From the NCBI GenBank assembly GCA_963704535.1, contig OY969916.1, forward strand, positions 4,154,001 to 4,218,000: a DNA stretch of 64,000 bases. The letters are read 5' to 3'. Made by a program: the position numbers and the translations under genes. This stretch comes from G963704535 sp963704535. GTDB lineage: Bacteria > Chloroflexota > Chloroflexia > Chloroflexales > Roseiflexaceae. Below, in pieces: positions 55,986 through 63,714 of the stretch; positions within the stretch are counted from its first letter, which is position 1; every line of letters starts with the position of its first letter. The notes beneath the pieces are model-generated. The model made no database searches. It was given only the letters and a program-made list of their open reading frames with translations, and was not told where the DNA came from.

Positions 55986-57368
55986 TAGGATGATCTCGCC
56001 GACCTGGTGACCATCCCCCGCGCCCAGCGTCAGCAGGACATCGCCCGGCTGAAGGGTGGCCCGCAGCGCCGCGACCGCTTGTTCAGGATTCCCGACCGCC
56101 TGGACATCGGGGTGCGCGATCCGGCCGGCTAGGGCCGCGCCGCTCATGCCGAGCGTGTCGGTCTCGCGCGCGGCGTAGATCTCGCCGACCCGCAGCACAT
56201 CCGAGTCGCCGAAGGCGATCGACCAGTCTTCCAGTAGCGCGCGCGTTCGCGAGTAGGTGTGCGGCTGGAAGTAGACGACGATGCGCCGGCCGGGGTAGCG
56301 GCTGCGGGCTGCCTCCAGCGTCGCGCAGACCTCGGTCGGGTGGTGGGCGTAGTCGTCGATGATGGTGATGCCGCCGACCTCGCCCTTCAGCTCGAAGCGC
56401 CGCCCGGCGCCGCGATACTCGGCCAGCGCCGCTAGCGTGGCTTCCGGCGCCGCGCCTACGGCCGCCGCCACGGCCAGCGCCGCTAGCGCATTGCGCACAT
56501 TGTGGGCGCCGTGCAGCCTGAGTGCGCCGGTGCCCAGCCGCCGCGTGGCGAAGGTGGCCTGGTCGTAGCGCCAGACTTCAAAGCGGGTGCCGCCGGCGTC
56601 GGACTGGAGGTTGGCGGCGCTCCAGTCGTGCAGCGTGCGCCGGCAGGAGACCGGGTCGGCGGCCAGCGCGTCGTCGATGCCGTAGCGGGTCGCGCCGGGC
56701 TGGTCGGTCGCGCGCACGGCGCCGGGGTCGTCGCCGCAGATGATCAGGTTGCGCGGTGTCCGGACCGCGCCGGCGAAGGCTTGAAAGGCCGCCTCATACT
56801 CGGCCTGCGATGGGTAGATATCGACGTGGTCCCACTCGACGTTGGTGATCACTGCGATGTGCGGGGTGAGCGCCAGGAACGCGCGGTCGTACTCGTCGGC
56901 CTCGATCACCAGCGGCGCCTGCGGATTGCCCCAGCGTGCGCTGGTGCCCAGGTCGGGCACCTGGGCGCCGACCAGGAAGCCGGGGTCGAGGCCGGCGCGC
57001 GTCAGCGCCAGCGCGATTAAGGCCGTCGTGGTGGTCTTGCCGTGGGTGCCGGCGACCGCGATCACCTGGCGCTGGGCTGACCACTCGCGCCACAGGTCGG
57101 CCCGCTTGAGCACCGGGAGTCCGCGCGCCCGCGCGGCCAGCAGCTCGACGTGATCGGGCTTGACTGCCGATGTGACCACCAGGGCGTCGGCTCCCGCGAT
57201 GTGCGAGCGGTCATGCCCAAGCCGCACTGTTACGCCGCGCCGTTCTAGCGCCTCGACGGCAGTTCCTCGCTGCATGTCCGATCCGCCGACCGTGTGCCCC
57301 TGGTCGAGCAGGATGTGGGCGATGGCGCTCATCCCGGCGCCCGCGATGCCGACGATATGGTAGCGCAT
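55935..57368 (-). CDS. murC: UDP-N-acetylmuramate--L-alanine ligase
   Basis: 477 residues. The Rossmann start is YHIVGIAGAGMSAIAHILLD, the ATP loop AVAGTHGKTTTTALIALAL near 105, the Mur-ligase signatures ADEYDRAFLALTPHIAVITN near 165 and HNVRNALAALAVA near 290, and DDYAHHPTEV near 335. MurC adds the first amino acid to UDP-MurNAc. After HQVGEIIL the last 17 residues (NGEFEGVALQESLSNE) are encoded by one copy of the hairpin repeat array downstream, so the natural C-terminus has been replaced or extended by repeat DNA; the catalytic domains are untouched. Confidence 0.95.
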   Translation of the reverse strand: MRYHIVGIAGAGMSAIAHILLDQGHTVGGSDMQRGTAVEALERRGVTVRLGHDRSHIAGADALVVTSAVKPDHVELLAARARGLPVLKRADLWREWSAQRQVIAVAGTHGKTTTTALIALALTRAGLDPGFLVGAQVPDLGTSARWGNPQAPLVIEADEYDRAFLALTPHIAVITNVEWDHVDIYPSQAEYEAAFQAFAGAVRTPRNLIICGDDPGAVRATDQPGATRYGIDDALAADPVSCRRTLHDWSAANLQSDAGGTRFEVWRYDQATFATRRLGTGALRLHGAHNVRNALAALAVAAAVGAAPEATLAALAEYRGAGRRFELKGEVGGITIIDDYAHHPTEVCATLEAARSRYPGRRIVVYFQPHTYSRTRALLEDWSIAFGDSDVLRVGEIYAARETDTLGMSGAALAGRIAHPDVQAVGNPEQAVAALRATLQPGDVLLTLGAGDGHQVGEIILNGEFEGVALQESLSNE

Positions 57369-57374
57369 AGGAGT

Positions 57375-57986
57375 TTAGGTCTTCCAGATGCGGTTGAACC
57401 GCAAGAGTATTACGGCCGCCAGCAAGATAAAGAAGGCCGCGATCACCGATGGGACGATCGGCGAGTAGTTCGGCAGGCCGTTGAGCGCCGCAACGATCAG
57501 GTCGGGCAGGTTCAAGTTGCCGCCGGTCTCGACCCAGAACGTCGAGAGTGCGCTGATGCCCAGGACGCCGACGTAGAGGCCGGTGAGCGCTCCCAGCACC
57601 CGGATCGGTCGGTTGCCCTGTAAGCCGCTGAGCGGCTTGCCCTCCCAGGGCCAGGCATAGGCCACCCCCACGGCCAGCAGCGCGAAGAACACCAGCACCC
57701 GCAGCAGCAGCGGCGCCTGGAAGTTGTCGGGGATGAGCGGCGGCAGCGACTCGACCGAGGCCGGGTCGCGCCCAAGCGCGAAGGCGCCGAGCTTTGGCCC
57801 GTTGGTGTAGAACCGATTGACCAGGCCGACGATGAAATTGCCTCCCTGAACGGTCAGGAGGTAGCCGATGGTGATGAAGATCGCGATACTCAGCGTGTAG
57901 CGAAAGCCGCGAGCCCATCCAAGGATCGCCAGGGCGATGAGGATGGTGTAGGTGACGATGGCTGATCCTAGATCAATGACGATCAT
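57375..57986 (-). CDS. Uncharacterised polytopic membrane protein
   Basis: 203 residues with about five hydrophobic segments: VTYTILIALAILGWARGFRY, LSIAIFITIGYLLTVQGGNF, LLLRVLVFFALLAVGVAYAW, VLGALTGLYVGVLGISAL and VPSVIAAFFILLAAVILLRF. It resembles CvpA-type proteins only in its general layout and I do not assign it. It overlaps the end of murG by 4 bp and lies 7 bp before murC, so it is firmly part of the dcw transcription unit. A role in envelope synthesis is inference from position. Confidence 0.75.
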   Translation of the reverse strand: MIVIDLGSAIVTYTILIALAILGWARGFRYTLSIAIFITIGYLLTVQGGNFIVGLVNRFYTNGPKLGAFALGRDPASVESLPPLIPDNFQAPLLLRVLVFFALLAVGVAYAWPWEGKPLSGLQGNRPIRVLGALTGLYVGVLGISALSTFWVETGGNLNLPDLIVAALNGLPNYSPIVPSVIAAFFILLAAVILLRFNRIWKT

Positions 57987-59344
57987 GCCGGGCCTCTCCT
58001 GGTTGCCAGATCAAGCAACACTGTGGCCAGGCTGCGGGCCGCGTCGGGCCGGGCCAGCGCCTGGCTGCGCTCTTCCATTTGCGTACGTTCCTCGTTTTGC
58101 TCCAAGAGGCGCCGAATGTGCCGAAACAGCGGGCCATCCTCCGGCCGCGCGCCGCCGAGCATTTCCTCGTCCCGTACGGTGATCGCGGCGCCGTGGCGGG
58201 CCAGGTAGTTGGCGTTGGCGTCCTGGTGGATGCCTGTGATCGGGAGCGGCACCAGCAGCGCCGGTAGCCGGGCCGCCGGCAGCTCGCCCAGCGTCGATGC
58301 TCCACTGCGGCAGACGACCAGGTCGGCGGCGCCGAAGGCCTGGACCATCGTGGGAATTGAGAATTGAGAATTGGAAATTGAGAATTGGGCCGTCTTCATT
58401 CTCAATTCTTCATTCTCAATTTTCAATTTTCCCGTGAACAGGTACGGATACAGCCGGTAGCGCGCCTGGAGCTGGCCGGGCAGCCGGGCCGCCGCCGCCC
58501 GCAGGAAGGTCTCGTCGGCTTCGCGCCCGCAGACGTGGATGACCTGCGCGATCGGCAGCAGGTGCTCCAGTAGCGCCTCGATCGCGCGGTTGATGTTGCG
58601 CGCCCCGCGGCTGCCCCCGTAGACCAGCAGCGCCGGCAGGCCAGCCGCAAGGCCGAACGCCGCCCGGCACGCGCCGCGATCCTGCTCGAACAGCTCGCGC
58701 CGCACGGGGTAGCCGGTCACGACGACCTTGGCTTGCTCACGCGGGTCGAAGTGGGCCAGCGAGTCGGCGACGCTACAGGCGATCCGCGTGGCCAGCCGCG
58801 CCAGGAAGCGCACCGCCAGCCCTGGCACCACATCGGGCAGGTAGATCGCGGCCGGCACGCCGGCCGCCCGCGCGGCGAGGAAGAGCGGGACGCAGACGTA
58901 GCCGCCGGTTCCTAAGATCGCTTTAGGCCGCTCTGCGGCGATCAACCGGCGGGCCATGAGCGTCCCGCGCGCCAATGTTCCGCTGTTGCGGGCCAGGGTC
59001 CAGGGCGCCCGCCCGCGCAGTGCCGCCGCCGGGATGGCCCGGAACGGCAGGTCGCTTTCGCTGGAGACCAGGCCGGCTTCCATGCCATCCTGGCTGCCGA
59101 TGTAGACCACGGAGAACCGAGAACCGAGGACCGAGAACCGACCACCAGGCGTGTCGCCTTCTGGTTCTTGGTTCTTGGTTCTTGGTTCTTGGCGGCTAGC
59201 GCGCGCGCCGTGGGCTACGGGCTCGGGTGCCTGTAGCGCCTCGGCGACGGCCAGCGCCGGGTAGACGTGACCGCCGGTCCCGCCACCAACCAGGAAGAGC
59301 GTGGAGGAGGCTGGTTGGGGCGCGGCGGATGGTTCGGATGCCAT
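57983..59344 (-). CDS. murG: UDP-N-acetylglucosamine--lipid II precursor glycosyltransferase MurG, with two in-frame repeat insertions
   Basis: 453 residues, against about 360 for the family. The difference is largely two heptamer insertions. The first (about 59105-59215) puts about 38 residues (SRQEPRTKNQEPEGDTPGGR, FSVLGSRFSV) between the helix after VGGGTGGHVYPALAVAEAL and VYIGSQDGMEA. The second (about 58345-58437) puts about 30 residues (KLKIENEELRMKTAQ, FSISNSQFSI) between YLFTG and PTMVQAFGAADLVVCRSGAS. Core motifs are intact: the first glycine loop, LIAAERPKAILGTGGYVCVP near 135, VYGGSRGARNINRAI near 225, and the donor site SGASTLGE near 350. MurG adds GlcNAc to lipid I at the inner membrane face. 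The start overlaps ftsW. Confidence 0.95.
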   Translation of the reverse strand: MASEPSAAPQPASSTLFLVGGGTGGHVYPALAVAEALQAPEPVAHGARASRQEPRTKNQEPEGDTPGGRFSVLGSRFSVVYIGSQDGMEAGLVSSESDLPFRAIPAAALRGRAPWTLARNSGTLARGTLMARRLIAAERPKAILGTGGYVCVPLFLAARAAGVPAAIYLPDVVPGLAVRFLARLATRIACSVADSLAHFDPREQAKVVVTGYPVRRELFEQDRGACRAAFGLAAGLPALLVYGGSRGARNINRAIEALLEHLLPIAQVIHVCGREADETFLRAAAARLPGQLQARYRLYPYLFTGKLKIENEELRMKTAQFSISNSQFSIPTMVQAFGAADLVVCRSGASTLGELPAARLPALLVPLPITGIHQDANANYLARHGAAITVRDEEMLGGARPEDGPLFRHIRRLLEQNEERTQMEERSQALARPDAARSLATVLLDLATRRGPA

Positions 59345-60470
59345 CGGTAAACTCCGCGATTGGCCGGTCGACAGTATGGCGAGAGATATTCAGCAGGATA
59401 CCGGCGGCGACCATACACATCGCCAGCGAGGTGCCGCCGTAGCTGATGAACGGCAGGGTCAGCCCGGTGAACGGCACCAGCGTGGTGACGACGGCGATAT
59501 TGATCAGTGCCTGGAAGACCAGCCAGGTGGTCAGCCCGGTGGCCAGTAGCGCCGCGAATGGGTCGGGTGCGCGCCCGGCGATGCGCATGCCGCGGTAGGC
59601 GATCACCAGGAAGCAGGCGACCACGAAGAGGGTGCCCAGTAGGCCGAACTCCTCGCCGATGATCGCGAAGATTGTGTCGGTGTGGGCTTGGGGCAGCCAC
59701 TGGAACTTCTGGCGCGCTTGGCCGAGGCCGACCCCAAACAGCCCGCCGCTGCCGAGGGCGTAGAGCGCGTGGACCGGCTGGTAGCCGGCGCCCTGGTAGT
59801 GGGCGAATGGGTCGATCCAGGCGGCGATGCGGTCCTGGCGGTAGGCCGCGACCTTGACCATGGCCCAGAACGCGCCGGAGGCAACCACTCCGGCGCCGGC
59901 AATGTGCAGTAGGTTGGCACCGGCGGCGAAGTAGACCATCCCGCCGATCACGACCAACACCACTGTTGTCCCCAGGTCGCGCTCCAGCATCACCAGCCCG
60001 CAGACGATACCGAGCATGACGGAGAAGGGAATCAGGCCGTAGCTGACGTTGTCGAGCTTGGCGCCGCGCCGCGAGAGCCAGTCGGCGAAGTAGACCACCA
60101 GCGCCAGCTTGGCGATCTCGGAGGGCTGCATGCTGAAGGGGCCGAGCCTGATCCAGCTTCGGGCGCCGTTGACTTCGGTGATCGAGGCCGGCAGCACCAG
60201 CACCAGCAGCAGCAGGAACAGCGTCGCGGCGAGCAGTTGCACCGAGTATTTGCGCCAGAAGCGGTAGTCGATCCGCTGGGCGACCAGCAGCCCGACGGTG
60301 CCGAGGATGGCTCCGTTGAGCTGGCGCCAGGTATAGTAGAGCTGGTTGCCGTGGTTGGTGAAGGCGTCGACGAATGAGGCGCTGTAGACCATCACCAGGC
60401 CGATTGGGACCAGCACCCCCACGGCGGTCAGGAGCGGGTAGTCGGGTTTGCGTCGAGTTGTGTCAAGCAT
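59196..60470 (-). CDS. ftsW: Peptidoglycan glycosyltransferase FtsW (SEDS family)
   Basis: 424 residues from ATG 60470 (MLDTTRRKPDYPLL); earlier codons are repeat-like. About ten membrane helices. SEDS signatures include SWIRLGPFSMQPSEIAKLAL near 115, HALYALGSGGLFGVGLGQAR near 245, the extracellular-loop Asp region, and LPFISYGGTSLAMCMVAAGI near 355. FtsW polymerises lipid II at the septum with a PBP partner. The end is odd: the frame runs 149 bp into murG, giving an Arg-rich tail (RDRRSRLPGAGRRRGATGTR) that looks like out-of-frame murG. Either the tail is real or a nearby indel hides the true stop. Confidence 0.94.
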   Translation of the reverse strand: MLDTTRRKPDYPLLTAVGVLVPIGLVMVYSASFVDAFTNHGNQLYYTWRQLNGAILGTVGLLVAQRIDYRFWRKYSVQLLAATLFLLLLVLVLPASITEVNGARSWIRLGPFSMQPSEIAKLALVVYFADWLSRRGAKLDNVSYGLIPFSVMLGIVCGLVMLERDLGTTVVLVVIGGMVYFAAGANLLHIAGAGVVASGAFWAMVKVAAYRQDRIAAWIDPFAHYQGAGYQPVHALYALGSGGLFGVGLGQARQKFQWLPQAHTDTIFAIIGEEFGLLGTLFVVACFLVIAYRGMRIAGRAPDPFAALLATGLTTWLVFQALINIAVVTTLVPFTGLTLPFISYGGTSLAMCMVAAGILLNISRHTVDRPIAEFTDGIRTIRRAPTSLLHALPGWWRDRRSRLPGAGRRRGATGTRARSPRRAR

Positions 60471-60559
60471 AGTATGTGTGTCCGTAGTAGTTAGCGAGTC
60501 ATGGGTCGTGTGTAGTGCGTAGTCGCCTGTGTTACGCACTACAGACTACGGACTACGAC

Positions 60560-61396
60560 CTACCGAATCGGTGGATCGACAACGAGCGCGAGCCCGATCA
60601 TCAGCGCCAGGAGCACCAGCGCCCCGGCCCAGGCCAGCGGCAAGCTGCGGCGCACGATCTGGGGCGGGAAGAGTTGCTCGTCGACCTGGAAGCGCGGCGC
60701 CAGCAGCAAGCCGGCCAGTGCGCCGCCGATCAGCCCGCCGATATGCGCGTAGTTGTCGATGTTGGGCGAGCTGAAGCCAATAAACAAATTGATCATCACG
60801 ATCGTGATCAGGCTGCCGAGCTGCTGGCGCGAGATCTCGCCGAGTAACTTGCGCGAGATATAGTAGAACGCCGCCATGCCGCCGATCAGGCCGAAGATCG
60901 CGCCCGACGCGCCGACCGAAGGGTTCGGGGAAAGCGCGTAGGAGGCAATGCCGCCGGCCAGCCCGGCCAGGAAGTACAGCGCCAGGAAGCGCGCGGTCCC
61001 GTAGATGCGCTCGGTCTCCGGCCCGAGCACGTAGAGCGAGTAGGCGTTGAAGCCGATATGCAGCAAACTGCCGTGCAGGAACATGGCGGTCAGGAACCTG
61101 TAGTACTGGCCGCCCAGCTTGATCGCCGCGTTGTCCTTGGCGCCCAGGGCCAGCACATACTCGGTGAGGTTGGCCGGCCTTCCGCCGATGGCCGTCACCA
61201 TGTCGAACAGCAGTGGCACCAGGAAGATGACGATGTTGATCGCCAGGAGCGCCCAGGCGGCGCGCGGCCGCGCGAACGGCAAGCGTAGCTGGTAGCTACG
61301 CGGCGGGGTCGGTGGGAGCGGCCGGGCCTCGCCGTAGACCGGCTCCGGCTCTGCCGGCGGCTCCCGGCTCCCCGCGTCGTTCAGGCGCCGCAGCAC
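60560..61396 (-). CDS. Rhomboid family intramembrane serine protease
   Basis: 278 residues with seven hydrophobic segments. The active-site Ser is in GASGAIFGLIGG near residue 162 (family GxSG) and the partner His in NYAHIGGLIGGALAG near 222; HGSLLHIGFNAYSLYVLGPE near 110 is the conserved His-Asn helix. The final helix is PLAWAGALVLLALMIGLALV. Rhomboids cut membrane proteins within the bilayer. The GTG start is uncertain; a protein-like stretch upstream (DDEFQDVLRRLND in frame) hints at a longer N-terminus. It lies inside the dcw run between ftsW and murD, so a role in envelope protein processing is plausible but unproven. Confidence 0.88.
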   Translation of the reverse strand: MLRRLNDAGSREPPAEPEPVYGEARPLPPTPPRSYQLRLPFARPRAAWALLAINIVIFLVPLLFDMVTAIGGRPANLTEYVLALGAKDNAAIKLGGQYYRFLTAMFLHGSLLHIGFNAYSLYVLGPETERIYGTARFLALYFLAGLAGGIASYALSPNPSVGASGAIFGLIGGMAAFYYISRKLLGEISRQQLGSLITIVMINLFIGFSSPNIDNYAHIGGLIGGALAGLLLAPRFQVDEQLFPPQIVRRSLPLAWAGALVLLALMIGLALVVDPPIR

Positions 61397-61462
61397 GTCT
61401 TGGAACTCGTCGTCCGAGTCTTGTCGATCAGGTCGAACTCATATGGCTCGTCATCCGTGGTA

Positions 61463-61518
61463 GAAAGCGGGTCTTGAGGGGGCTGCCCCCTCAAACTCCC
61501 CCTTTTTAGACAGCTTCT
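61463..61518. repeat. Hairpin repeat element, partial copy
   Basis: GGTAGAAAGCGGGTCTTGAG, the GGGGGCTGCCCCC hairpin, and CTCAAACTCCCCCTTTTTAG with ACAGCTTCT. It covers the last codons and stop of murD (61506-61518) and the gap to the rhomboid gene. Confidence 0.75.
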
Positions 61519-62957
61519 AGTTGGTTGACAATCCGCCGAAACTCTTCGCCGCGGTGGAACTCGTTCCGAAACATCCCGAAGCTGGCGCAGCCCGGCGACA
61601 GCAGCACCACCTCCCCCGGCGCGGCCAGCCCGCGCGCCGCCGCGACCGCCCTGGCGAAGTCGTCGAACGGACCGAGAATTGAGAATTGAGAATTGAGAAT
61701 TGAGAATCGGTCGAGTGAAGCCTTTCTCAATTTTTCATTTTCAATTCTCAATTCGTGCTGTAGCTTGGGTGTCGCCGTCCCGGCCAGCAGCACCACCGCC
61801 TTGGCGCGCTCGACGATCGCGCGGGCCAGGCCATCGAAGGGCAGCGTTTTGTCGGTGCCGCCGGCGATCAGCACGATCGGGGCGTCGAAGCTGTGCAGTG
61901 CCGCGACCGCCGCTTCCGGGGCCGTCGCCGTGGTGTCGTTGATATAGCGGATGCCGCCCAGCTCGCGGACCAGCTCAAGCCGGTGTTCGACGCCGGGGAA
62001 GGTGCGGAGCGCGCTGAGAATCGCCTCGTTCCGAGTGCCGAACGCCTTTGCCAGGGCAGCGGCGGCTGCGATATTGGCTCGGTTGTGATCGCCGGGCAAA
62101 TTCGGGTTGTCAAGCGCGCCGATCACTTCGCCCTGGCGCTGGTGCCGCGAACCCCAATACAGGCAGTTGTCACGGTAAAATGAATAGCGCTCTTCGTAAG
62201 CAGCCGGCCCTGCACCGTTCGAGAACCAGATGACCTGGCCGGGAGCCTCCAGGGCGAAGCGCTCGCGCAGCAGCGCGTCGTCCCAGTTCAGCACGACAAT
62301 GCCATCGTTTCCCTGGTGAAGAAATATGTGTTTCTTCGCCTCGGCGTACGCCTCCATCGAGCCGTAGCTATCGAGGTGATCGGGCGAGATATTTGTAACG
62401 CACGCGTACTGGGGGCTGAGTTGTGCCTCGCCGAGCCCTTCAAGCTGCCAGCTAGAAAGCTCCAGCACGACCGGGGTGCCGGCGGTCATGCGAGGCAGCG
62501 CCTCAAGCGCGGAGACGCGCAGGTTTCCGGCTACAACCGTGTCGGGGTGTTGCTGCCGCAGCATCGCGCCGGTGAGCAACGTCGTGGTCGTCTTGCCCTT
62601 CGTGCCGGTGATGCCGAGGATCGGGCCGGGGCAGAGCCGGAAGAACAGGGTCATCTCCATCTCGATCGCGGCGCCGGCGGCGCGGGCGATCTGGAGGTAG
62701 CGGGATTCGCGGGGAACGCCGGGGTTCCTGACGACGAGGTCGGCCGCGCGGAAATCGTCATCGCGGTGCTGGCCGAGAACGTAGCGGATCGGCAGACCAG
62801 CCAGCGCGTCGAGCGAGGGCTGGAGCTGGTCGGGGCCGCGCAGGTCGGTGATGGTGACATCGGCGCCCTGGCCGACAAGGAAGCGGGCGACCCCCAAACC
62901 GCCGCCGTGAACACCAAGGCCCATCACCAGGGCTCGCTTGCCACCTAGATCGATCAT
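61506..62957 (-). CDS. murD: UDP-N-acetylmuramoylalanine--D-glutamate ligase, one in-frame repeat insertion
   Basis: 483 residues from ATG 62957 (MIDLGGKRALVMGLG); the longer frame upstream is heptamer repeat. Motifs are GLGVHGGGLGVARFLVGQGA near 15, the ATP loop ILGITGTKGKTTTTLLTGAM near 115, SSWQLEG near 165, TNISPDHLDSYGSMEAYAEA near 185, NRANIAAAAALAKAFG near 295 and LIAGGTDKTLPFDGLARAIV near 365. After ATPKLQHEL an insertion of about 25 residues (61673-61760: RIENEKLRKASLDR, FSILNSQFSIL) from CTCAATT heptamers precedes GPFDDFARAVAAARG; LSPGCASFGMFRNEFHRGEE follows intact. MurD adds D-glutamate. Confidence 0.95.
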   Translation of the reverse strand: MIDLGGKRALVMGLGVHGGGLGVARFLVGQGADVTITDLRGPDQLQPSLDALAGLPIRYVLGQHRDDDFRAADLVVRNPGVPRESRYLQIARAAGAAIEMEMTLFFRLCPGPILGITGTKGKTTTTLLTGAMLRQQHPDTVVAGNLRVSALEALPRMTAGTPVVLELSSWQLEGLGEAQLSPQYACVTNISPDHLDSYGSMEAYAEAKKHIFLHQGNDGIVVLNWDDALLRERFALEAPGQVIWFSNGAGPAAYEERYSFYRDNCLYWGSRHQRQGEVIGALDNPNLPGDHNRANIAAAAALAKAFGTRNEAILSALRTFPGVEHRLELVRELGGIRYINDTTATAPEAAVAALHSFDAPIVLIAGGTDKTLPFDGLARAIVERAKAVVLLAGTATPKLQHELRIENEKLRKASLDRFSILNSQFSILGPFDDFARAVAAARGLAAPGEVVLLSPGCASFGMFRNEFHRGEEFRRIVNQLEAV

Positions 62958-62965
62958 TGAAACCG

Positions 62966-63072
62966 TTCGCGTGAAACGTGAAACGTGATGCGTGAAACGT
63001 GGTTGGGACGGCCACGGAGGGCCTGCCCTACAAGTGCTCAATTCTCAATTCTCAATTCTCAATTCTCAATTT
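62966..63072. repeat. GTGAAAC and CTCAATT heptamer tracts
   Basis: CGTGAAACGTGAAACGTGAT is followed by GGCCACGGAGGGCCTGCCCT and then CTCAATTCTCAATTCTCAAT to 63072. The CTCAATT units supply the last codons and stop of the next gene (KLRIEN). Confidence 0.85.
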
Positions 63073-63570
63073 GTGCAGGTTCTCCAGGATCACGCCGCCG
63101 TCGAAGATCGAGAGCGGGAGCAGGCTGCCGAGCGCTATCAGCCCGTTCTGGATAGCGGCGATCTGCGCCGCCCGGCCGAGCAGCGTGTCTCCCAGCGCGC
63201 GCCGCGCCAGCCACCATACCAGCGTGGCGGCCCCCGAGGCGATCGGCCCGCCGAGCGAGCGGCCAATGTGCTGCTGGGGCGTCACGTCGTGGTCAGTATA
63301 GCCGGTCATCGCTAGAAAACCCCAGCGGATGTAGCTCATTGGCGCGCCGGCCATCCGCGCGGAGATAATGTGGCCGACCACGTGAGTCAGCTCAGTGTCG
63401 TACCAGGTCAGCGTGCCGAGCAGGCCAAGCGCCGGCGCCGACCGCTCGTCGCGCGCCAGGAGACGCGCCAGTACGTAGGCCAGCAGCCCTGCCAGCGCCC
63501 CCGCCAGCGCCGCAGCCGGCCGCAGCCGCACCGGGACGCCCAGGAGGACACCATGTGCTTTTCGTCGCAT
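63052..63570 (-). CDS. Membrane protein resembling an M50 (site-2-protease-like) peptidase with an altered metal motif
   Basis: 172 residues. Hydrophobic segments are AALAGALAGLLAYVLARLLA, LGLLGTLTWYDTELTHVVGH onward, IASGAATLVWWLARRAL and LIALGSLLPLSIFDGGVIL. The second segment has THVVGHIISARMAGAPM where M50 proteases have HExxH; the two His positions are kept but Glu is replaced by Val. The third zinc ligand region IFDGGVILENL matches the family (D)PDGG motif. If the alignment is right this would be a non-catalytic relative. The last residues HKLRIEN are encoded by CTCAATT heptamers. It sits between mraY and murD in the dcw run. Medium confidence for the family. Confidence 0.6.
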   Translation of the reverse strand: MRRKAHGVLLGVPVRLRPAAALAGALAGLLAYVLARLLARDERSAPALGLLGTLTWYDTELTHVVGHIISARMAGAPMSYIRWGFLAMTGYTDHDVTPQQHIGRSLGGPIASGAATLVWWLARRALGDTLLGRAAQIAAIQNGLIALGSLLPLSIFDGGVILENLHKLRIEN

Positions 63571-63604
63571 TCGTCACGCCTCTGCTTTGGCTACCAGGAT
63601 ACGT

Positions 63605-63690
63605 CGTTCGTGTTGCGTATCGCGTGTTGCGTGAGGGGGAGACGCGAGCGTGGGCCACGTAACACGCAACACGTAACACCTTTCACACAT
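63605..63690. repeat. GTTGCGT heptamer tract, inverted pair
   Basis: TGTTGCGTATCGCGTGTTGC faces AACACGCAACACGTAACACC across about 35 bp. It fills most of the gap between mraY and the M50-like gene. Confidence 0.8.
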
Positions 63691-63714
63691 CATGATAAGC
63701 ATGCGAGTGTCCCG

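Noticed and set aside
61396..61440. Longer N-terminus for the rhomboid protease (DDEFQDVL in frame, DDEPYEFDLIDK in another)
   Set aside because: Joining them needs a missing base rather than an extra one and no start codon is evident; left as a note only.
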